Assembly (NCBI GenBank): GCA_001273335.1
Contig: LFWV01000040.1
Location: forward strand, 1 to 11,905
DNA length: 11,905 nucleotides
Origin: a miscellaneous Crenarchaeota group-1 archaeon SG8-32-3
GTDB taxonomy: Archaea; Thermoproteota; Bathyarchaeia; Bathyarchaeales; Bathycorpusculaceae
Direction of reading: 5' to 3'
The first letter of the stretch is position 1. Each line of letters begins with the position of its first letter. Below, piece after piece: positions 7,204 to 11,905 of the stretch. A program made the translations under genes and the position numbers. The notes beneath the pieces are model-generated. The model did not search any database. It was not told the DNA's origin and was given only the letters and a program-made list of their open reading frames with translations.

Positions 7204-8307
7204 TCATTTCTCCTCAAAATCATCGAGCCATCCTGCTTTTTCGTCTACTCGACGTTTGAACATCTTGCCTAAGTTTTTCCTGTCTTTCGCTTCATGATAC
7301 TTGAAGTATATTTTTCCGTTCATTGTACCTAATATCTCTATTTTGCCAGTTTTGTGCGACATAACATATTTGAAGCGTTTACTATGCCCATTGCATTTTG
7401 CTTTTGCTTCCTCCACGATTCTTACTCCTTCACATATCGGAACTTGGAAGTGAGTTTTTACTCTCTTGACTGGGCGACATTGAAAAACATAGTAGGGTGT
7501 GACGCCGATACTCACAAGGCTATTCATTAGAGTTTTAAGCGTCTCAGGATCATCGTTAACTCCTTTAAGCAGAACTGTTTGATTGTTTAGCAGAACTCCC
7601 GCATTCATGAGCTTGCTTACTGCACTAATAGATTGAGGAGTTATTTCTCGAGGATGATTAAACTGCGTCACGACATAGAGCCGCCTATCAATCTGCGAAT
7701 ATCTCTTGAAAAGAGCTAGAAGTTCGGGGTCCTTTAGCCTGCTTGGAAGAGTAACTGGCGTTTTGCTGCCAAATCTTATGAAACTAAGATGATCTATCGT
7801 GGCTAATGCTTCTAAGAAATTTTTGATAACTTCATTTGAGAGAACAAGTGGGTCTCCGCCACTAATTAGAACATTATTTATCTCTTCATGTTCTGCAATA
7901 TAATCTGCGGCTTCTTGAAACCGTTTCACAATTTCTTCAGTCGGCAATCCAACTAGGCGCTTTCTAAAACAATATCTGCAGTAAGTTGCACACCTGTTTG
8001 TAGCCAATATTAACGCGGTTTCAGCGTACTTGTGTTGAAGCCCAGGCATTTTTGTGTTTTCAGCTTCCCCGCTAGTGTCATAAGAACCATCAAGGTTAAA
8101 TTCTTCCAGAGATGGCACGGCCATCTTCCTTATCGGATCATCGGGGTCGTTCCAATCTATAAGAGACAAATAATATGGACTAATGCGCATGGGATGAATT
8201 AGCGCTACTTGTTTTAGCTTTTCAGTTTCAGTAGGCGATAACCCCAACTTATGGGCAATCTGCTCCACAGAATCGATTACCTCCTCTAATTCTTTATATT
8301 CTGGCAT
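7204..8307 (-). CDS. Lysine 2,3-aminomutase (KamA)-family radical SAM enzyme, substrate uncertain
   Basis: The 367-residue protein has the radical SAM cluster motif CATYCRYC (Cys106, 110, 113) followed by FRKR, so the arginine that holds the substrate carboxylate in lysine 2,3-aminomutase is kept (Arg115). SGGDPL (149-154) is the SAM-binding GGD motif, and RFGSKTPVTLPSRL (178-191) and LLKGVNDD (246-253) are family blocks. Lys322 in HKTGK lines up with the PLP lysine of the family's PGGGGK motif, though the glycines are lost. The second lysine-binding aspartate (the D of CDLS) is replaced by Arg278 in QCRPVK. True lysine specificity is therefore doubtful; a beta-amino acid mutase for another substrate, or an EpmB-like role, is possible. 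GGAAG (8317-8321) upstream supports the ATG at 8307. It precedes the MscS gene. Confidence 0.88.
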   Translation of the reverse strand: MPEYKELEEVIDSVEQIAHKLGLSPTETEKLKQVALIHPMRISPYYLSLIDWNDPDDPIRKMAVPSLEEFNLDGSYDTSGEAENTKMPGLQHKYAETALILATNRCATYCRYCFRKRLVGLPTEEIVKRFQEAADYIAEHEEINNVLISGGDPLVLSNEVIKNFLEALATIDHLSFIRFGSKTPVTLPSRLKDPELLALFKRYSQIDRRLYVVTQFNHPREITPQSISAVSKLMNAGVLLNNQTVLLKGVNDDPETLKTLMNSLVSIGVTPYYVFQCRPVKRVKTHFQVPICEGVRIVEEAKAKCNGHSKRFKYVMSHKTGKIEILGTMNGKIYFKYHEAKDRKNLGKMFKRRVDEKAGWLDDFEEK

Positions 8308-8679
8308 ACTTTGAAACTTCCTTTTTCCAATACTCTACGCCAAGCACAATCGACTAAAATGCGGTTAAATACATTTTTGCTGGCGTCTATTATATCATCG
8401 AAAAATCATTTAAAAGAGTTCCTAATCAAAAAGCGAAAAACAGGCATTTTAACCATAGTATCTTCTGCTTGAAGAAAAATTTAAGAACTTCATTCGCGCA
8501 TTGACTTTCTGGTCTTTCGGAGCATATGTTCAAGCGAGGTACTGCAAACAACCTAGTCGAGAGGGAACTCGTGGTATTACAGTCCTAGCAGTTTTCACAC
8601 AGGAAGTATATCGTAATAACTTCCAGTTTGACAGTAGCTTTCGGAAGAGAGACTGAATAAACAGGGGCGTCGGATACGG
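8308..8679. promoter_or_regulatory. 372-base divergent intergenic region with candidate promoters
   Basis: This stretch separates the divergent aminomutase-like and citrate synthase genes. AT-rich TATA-like sites are: CGAAAAATCATTTAAAAG at 8399-8416, which could work in either direction; GAAAAATTTAAG at 8474-8485 on the + strand (start predicted near 8508); and TTAAATAC at 8365-8372, which read on the minus strand would start the aminomutase mRNA near 8341. None can be preferred. If a + strand promoter here is right, citrate synthase has a long leader (about 170-240 bases), unusual for archaea. A potential structured element lies within it and is listed separately. No open frame or tRNA is seen. 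Confidence 0.35.
8538..8624 (+). other. Possible RNA stem-loops in the leader of citrate synthase
   Basis: Two stem-loops can be drawn. The first (8538-8585) is nested: GG(T)ACTG at 8538-8544 pairs with CAGTCC at 8580-8585 around one bulge, ACC (8551-8553) with GGT (8573-8575), and CGAG (8558-8561) with CTCG (8568-8571), capped by AGGGAA. The second is GGAAGT (8602-8607) with ACTTCC (8619-8624), loop 11. The order and nesting suggest a leader structure or small RNA, but single-sequence folding of this size can arise by chance, and it matches no riboswitch I know. Confidence 0.25.
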
Positions 8680-9813
8680 ATGACTAATAATCATGATAGG
8701 GTTGTAACCCGTGGATTAAGAGGTGTTGCTGCTGCTGAAACCAAAATCAGCTTCGTTGACCCTTTAGGTGCCCTTTACTATTTAGGCTATAACATAGATG
8801 CTCTTGTCGAGCGCGTCTGCTATGAAGAAGTGGTTTACCTCTTACTTTACGGTAAACTTCCTAGTAAAAATCAGTTAGATGCGTTGAAGTTGCAACTGGT
8901 AGCTGAAATGAATCTGCCTGAGGCAGTTATCAACAGCATCAAATCTTTTCCTCTGAACAGTCATCCAATGGAAGTTTTACGCACGGAAATCTCTCATCTC
9001 AGTATGTACGACCCAGACCCCGACTCCACTTCTGAGAAAGTGAAAATTAGAAGAGCTATACGGTTGGTGGCAAAGGTGCCCACATTAGTTGCTACACTTC
9101 ACCGGTTACGTACTAAACAGCAACTAGTTGCTCCAAAAGAAGAAGCAGGGTTAGCTGAAAATTTTCTCTACCTTTTCCGAGGTCAACCCGCAGACACCGA
9201 AGAAAAAGAAGCTATTGACCGGTTCATGACGCTTCACGCAGACCATGGATTTAACGCCTCTACCTTTGCGGCTCGCGTAGCTGCAAGTACTAGTTCAGAT
9301 ATGTATTCAGCTGTGACTTGTGCAGTTGGAACCCTTAAAGGTCCACTTCACGGTGGAGCTAGTGAAAAAGTGATGTACATGCTTGATGACATCAACACTG
9401 AGGAAGAAGTGGAAGACTACATACAGGGGATGCTTGATGACCAAAAAAAGATAATGGGCTTCGGTCACAGAGTCTATCGCACAGAAGATCCTCGAACCAA
9501 GCACCTTAAAGAAATAGCTGGGAACCTATGCCACCGCACAAAAACCATGAACCTTTACAACTTATGCATTAGAATTGAACGTGTTGTCCACGAAAAGAAA
9601 AAGATTTTCCCTAACGTAGACTTCTACGCAGCCGTAACATTGAATGCCTTAGGTGTCCCCTTCCAATTCTTTACTCCGTTTTTTGCCTCAAGCAGAATAT
9701 CAGGATGGACCGCTCACGTAATAGAACAATACAAAGATGCAGTTCTTCTTCGTCCATCATCAAGTTACGTTGGCAAATACGGAAGACCTTTCATCCCGAT
9801 CAAAAAACGGTAA
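8680..9813 (+). CDS. gltA: Citrate synthase (citrate/2-methylcitrate synthase family)
   Basis: The enzyme condenses acetyl-CoA with oxaloacetate to citrate. Its 377 residues match the shorter archaeal and Gram-positive type. Active-site residues are present: His224 in GPLHGGASEK, His263 in GFGHRVY and Asp314 in PNVDFYAA, plus LHADHGFNAST (185-195), Arg339 in SSRISGWTAH and Arg358 in LLRPSSSYVG. The N-terminus RGLRGVAAAETKISFVD (11-27) is typical. Two small oddities are YLGY where YRGY is usual (34-37), and RPS where RPR is common (358-360). Preference for acetyl-CoA or propionyl-CoA cannot be decided here. I see no strong ribosome binding site just before the ATG at 8680. The gene stands alone, divergent from the aminomutase-like gene and convergent with htrA. 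Confidence 0.96.
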   Translation: MTNNHDRVVTRGLRGVAAAETKISFVDPLGALYYLGYNIDALVERVCYEEVVYLLLYGKLPSKNQLDALKLQLVAEMNLPEAVINSIKSFPLNSHPMEVLRTEISHLSMYDPDPDSTSEKVKIRRAIRLVAKVPTLVATLHRLRTKQQLVAPKEEAGLAENFLYLFRGQPADTEEKEAIDRFMTLHADHGFNASTFAARVAASTSSDMYSAVTCAVGTLKGPLHGGASEKVMYMLDDINTEEEVEDYIQGMLDDQKKIMGFGHRVYRTEDPRTKHLKEIAGNLCHRTKTMNLYNLCIRIERVVHEKKKIFPNVDFYAAVTLNALGVPFQFFTPFFASSRISGWTAHVIEQYKDAVLLRPSSSYVGKYGRPFIPIKKR

Positions 9814-10097
9814 GCTACTAATAGTCTAACCAACCAAAAAAAGAACAGGGTCTAAGGCGAAACTAGGCAGAGCTTCTTAAACCATTATTGCTCTCAATTC
9901 TTATTGCGTGCTTCCTATATTCGTTACTTTTGGGTGCTGGATGCAAGATGAAGTACACCTTTTCAGGGTTTAACACTGCCCGTTTTCAGCTTCGATAACA
10001 AAGTGTTTGGTTTTACACACACATCAGTCATTGGATATAGCCTTCAATTATGCAAGTAAATCAGTCTGAGAAGATAACTACTTGGGCTAGGTCAAGG
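9814..10097. other. Convergent intergenic region, no gene seen
   Basis: These 284 bases separate the 3' ends of citrate synthase (+) and htrA (-). I see no open frame, RNA motif or long T-run. A weak inverted repeat (AACACT 9972-9977, AGTGTT 10002-10007, 24-base loop) is the only structure noted and is not convincing. Confidence 0.6.
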
Positions 10098-11237
10098 TTA
10101 CACTGGGGGTGGAGGTCTTGTCCCCAGAACAACGCGTACGTCAATTGTTGAGCTGCCTCGCACTACAGTAAGAATTAGGCTTTGTCCTGGCAAGGTTTTC
10201 TCTTCGAGGTAACTTGCTAAGTCGTCGTTGTTTCTTATCGGCGTTCCGTTCAAGGCAATTATTATATCACCAACGTTCAATACGTCGTCTGAAGGTCCTC
10301 CAGCTGTGACTGTAGCGATTCTCCAGCCGTAAGTAACACTTGCGTCTATCTCTTGGGCTACGCTGTAACTCATGTCTTGTCCTGAAACACCCAAGTAAGA
10401 GTGTCCCTCGTAGGTTCCGATATTTATTAGAGAGGATATTTCTCTAAGAATGGTGTTTGATGGAACAGCGAAGCCTAAACCTTGAGATTCAGAGACTATA
10501 GCTGTTGTTACTCCTATGACTTTTCCGACGGCGTTGAGTAGTGGACCACCAGAGTTTCCGGGGTTTATGGGTGTGCTGGTTTGTATTATGTTGGCAATTG
10601 AGTAGCCGCCTGCGTAGTCTTCTTCCGTGAGACTTCTGCCCAGCGCACTTACAACGCCAGTGGTTAATGAGCCTACCAAGCCGTACGGGTTTCCTATAGC
10701 TATGACTGGTTCGCCTACGCGTAGCGTGGACGAGCTGACAACTTCGACTGGTTTGAACTCGCTGGCAGGAGCATCAACTGAGAGTACTGCTAAATCGACG
10801 TAGGGGTCTGTTCCCAGCACTTCGGCTGAGTAGCCGTTTCCGTTTGAGAACGTTACGCTTAAAGTTGACGTGTCATGTACGACGTGATAGTTGGTTATAA
10901 CTACTGTTCTTTCTGAACTTTCGTAGACGAAGCCTGAGCCTTGGACTCCTGCGTCGCTGGTTGTTCCTTGAACTAAAACAACTGATTCTCGTACGCCCGC
11001 GTAGATGTCAGCTAGGACGCTGGAGTTCTGGTAGATGGTGATATTTTGGTAAGTGGCGTTTTGGATGAAGCTGAGGTTTGAAATTTGGCTCTGCAGAGCG
11101 TCGACTTTATCCTGGAGTTCCGTTGTTTCTTGAAAGGTTATGTAAACGGTCAATATTGCTCCAACAAGTAATCCTGCCGCGAATAAGAGTGCAAACACAC
11201 TAGTTGAAGCCTTATTGTTAATGCTGCATTCTCGCAT
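10098..11237 (-). CDS. htrA: Membrane-anchored HtrA/DegP-type serine protease with one PDZ domain
   Basis: HtrA proteases degrade or refold damaged proteins outside the cytoplasm. The 379-residue protein has an N-terminal membrane helix (about 12-34) and a short heptad-like segment (36-58) that may help oligomerisation. A trypsin-like domain follows with the full triad: His118 in ITNYHVV, Asp148 in DPYVDLAVL and Ser229 in NPGNSGGPLL. The oxyanion-loop and specificity regions IGNPYGLVGSLTTGVVSALG (181-200) and LGFAVPS (254-260) are typical. One PDZ domain occupies about 278-372, containing GDIIIALNG. Three N-X-S/T sequons (Asn54, 65, 71) suggest glycosylation of the exported stalk. The protein ends in TRPPPPV. 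It follows purA on the same strand, 48 bases after the purA stop, and may also have its own promoter. Confidence 0.95.
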   Translation of the reverse strand: MRECSINNKASTSVFALLFAAGLLVGAILTVYITFQETTELQDKVDALQSQISNLSFIQNATYQNITIYQNSSVLADIYAGVRESVVLVQGTTSDAGVQGSGFVYESSERTVVITNYHVVHDTSTLSVTFSNGNGYSAEVLGTDPYVDLAVLSVDAPASEFKPVEVVSSSTLRVGEPVIAIGNPYGLVGSLTTGVVSALGRSLTEEDYAGGYSIANIIQTSTPINPGNSGGPLLNAVGKVIGVTTAIVSESQGLGFAVPSNTILREISSLINIGTYEGHSYLGVSGQDMSYSVAQEIDASVTYGWRIATVTAGGPSDDVLNVGDIIIALNGTPIRNNDDLASYLEEKTLPGQSLILTVVRGSSTIDVRVVLGTRPPPPV

Positions 11238-11280
11238 TTTTTAAGCCTCTATGGGAAATTGGAGGCTTTGGAAAATAAAA
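11238..11280 (-). promoter_or_regulatory. htrA: htrA promoter candidate and inverted repeat over its ribosome binding site
   Basis: On the minus strand, CTTTTATTTTC (11270-11280) resembles a TATA box and would start transcription near 11249, giving a leader of about 12 bases. Between it and the ATG is a 7-base inverted repeat: AAGCCTC (11268-11262) and GAGGCTT (11249-11243), loop 12. The second arm contains GAGG, the best ribosome binding site, 8 bases before the ATG at 11237. In an mRNA read through from purA the hairpin would hide this site. In an mRNA starting near 11249 it could not form. Confidence 0.45.
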
Positions 11281-11285
11281 GTTTG

Positions 11286-11905
11286 CTATCTTCTGTCGAT
11301 GATGTCTAATGCGTCAGGTCCTGTGCCTATTAGAACTATGGGTACGCCTGCTCTTTTTTCAACTTCTTGTATGAACTGTTTCGCGTCTTCGGAGAGGTCG
11401 TCGCATTTTCGGGCGTTTCGGCAATCGGGGAACATACAGTCAAGTTTTGTCATCGCGGCTTGTGTTGCACCATTTATCTTGGCGTTTTTTCGTGCTAAAT
11501 CAAAATTGAACGGCGCAGAGCGCCTATTGCGTCCTGTTCCAGCGGCGGTTTCAAACCAGCCTCTTTTCTTCGCTTCTTCCATTGAAATTTCGCCTGGCAT
11601 AGGTCCAGCGCCAACACGGGTTATGAATGCTTTATACACTATCAGAACATCGTCAACTCTTGTTGGTCCTACTCCAGCTTCGGAGCATATTGCTGCGGCG
11701 CCTGTGTCTCTTGACGTAACGTACGGGTATGTTCCATGGAAAAGCGACAGCATGAAACCCTGAGTGCCTTCAAGCAAAACTCTCTTGCCCGCGTCAATTC
11801 CGTCGTTAATTTCTGAGGTTACATCTGCAAGATAAGGCTTCAGTTCAGGTATGTCTTTGGCGAGTTTAGCGGTTCGCCTTGCACGTTCTTCAACGGCTGG
11901 TCCAA
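11286..11905 (-). CDS. purA: Adenylosuccinate synthetase PurA, C-terminal part (cut by window edge)
   Basis: PurA joins IMP and aspartate using GTP, the first committed step to AMP. The frame is open to the right edge, so the N-terminal GTP-binding loop and start codon lie outside; about 206 residues are visible. Recognisable family blocks in order are KRVLLEGTQGF (IMP-binding Gln), LFHGTYPYVTSRDT, GVGPTRVDDVLIVYKAF, TRVGAGPMPGE, TGRNRRSAPFNFDLAR (substrate-binding arginines), INGATQAAMTKLD (guanine recognition) and the C-terminal GTGPDALDII. The TTG at 11777 encodes the second leucine of LLEGTQG and is not a start. The spacing between blocks resembles the compact archaeal enzymes of about 340 residues rather than the 430-residue bacterial type. 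Cysteines cluster in CMFPDCRNARKC, a lineage-specific loop. htrA lies 48 bases downstream on the same strand. Confidence 0.95.
   Translation of the reverse strand, partial: GPAVEERARRTAKLAKDIPELKPYLADVTSEINDGIDAGKRVLLEGTQGFMLSLFHGTYPYVTSRDTGAAAICSEAGVGPTRVDDVLIVYKAFITRVGAGPMPGEISMEEAKKRGWFETAAGTGRNRRSAPFNFDLARKNAKINGATQAAMTKLDCMFPDCRNARKCDDLSEDAKQFIQEVEKRAGVPIVLIGTGPDALDIIDRR

Noticed and set aside
7204..8307. Calling this gene true lysine 2,3-aminomutase (ablA)
   Set aside because: The second lysine-binding aspartate is replaced by arginine and the PGGGGK motif is altered, so only the family is supported.
9972..10007. Hairpin between citrate synthase and htrA
   Set aside because: It has six base pairs with a 24-base loop and no T-run, which is no better than chance.
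11251..11763. 170-residue + strand frame opposite purA
   Set aside because: It is the shadow of the conserved PurA frame. PurA motifs run continuously on the minus strand.
1..11905. CRISPR arrays, insertion sequences, tRNAs, C/D box RNAs or phage genes
   Set aside because: I looked for regular repeats, transposase or integrase motifs, tRNA-like cloverleaf segments and C/D box pairs in the gaps and found none.

Overview
This window looks like chromosomal DNA from an archaeon. Three things point there: a structured RNA with the archaeal signal recognition particle (SRP) RNA layout, BRE/TATA-type promoter elements (one sits 27 bases before the predicted RNA start), and archaeal-type proteins (short PurA, exported proteins rich in N-X-S/T sequons). 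A lineage such as Bathyarchaeia or another Thermoproteota group is plausible, but this is only an impression.

Left third (1-4013, + strand): a tightly packed tryptophan biosynthesis operon in the order trpD-trpC-trpF-trpB-trpA. trpD is cut by the left edge. Every junction overlaps (8 bases, then three ATGA overlaps), which suggests translational coupling. The operon converts anthranilate to tryptophan; trpE/trpG are expected to the left. trpB is broken: about 20 conserved codons are missing near position 2656 and the reading frame changes there, although both flanking parts are well conserved.

Middle (4014-6057): on the minus strand, a convergent gene for a secreted, membrane-anchored, probably glycosylated protein of unknown function. 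Its promoter region is shared divergently with the SRP RNA gene (+ strand, about 5667-5961), which no protein-gene track would show.

Right of centre (6058-8307, minus strand): a lysine 2,3-aminomutase-family radical SAM/PLP enzyme followed 57 bases later by an MscS-type mechanosensitive channel. The enzyme lacks one of the lysine-recognition aspartates, so its substrate is open.

Right part (8308-11905): a 372-base leader region with possible RNA structure, then citrate synthase (+). Converging on it from the right are a membrane-anchored HtrA-type serine protease with a PDZ domain and, cut by the right edge, purA (adenylosuccinate synthetase), both on the minus strand. The purA-htrA junction carries an inverted repeat that would hide the htrA ribosome binding site.

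I saw no CRISPR array, insertion sequence, tRNA or phage-like gene. Most of the window is core metabolism. The items most worth a second look are the damaged trpB, the atypical aminomutase beside MscS, and the unknown surface protein divergent from the SRP RNA.
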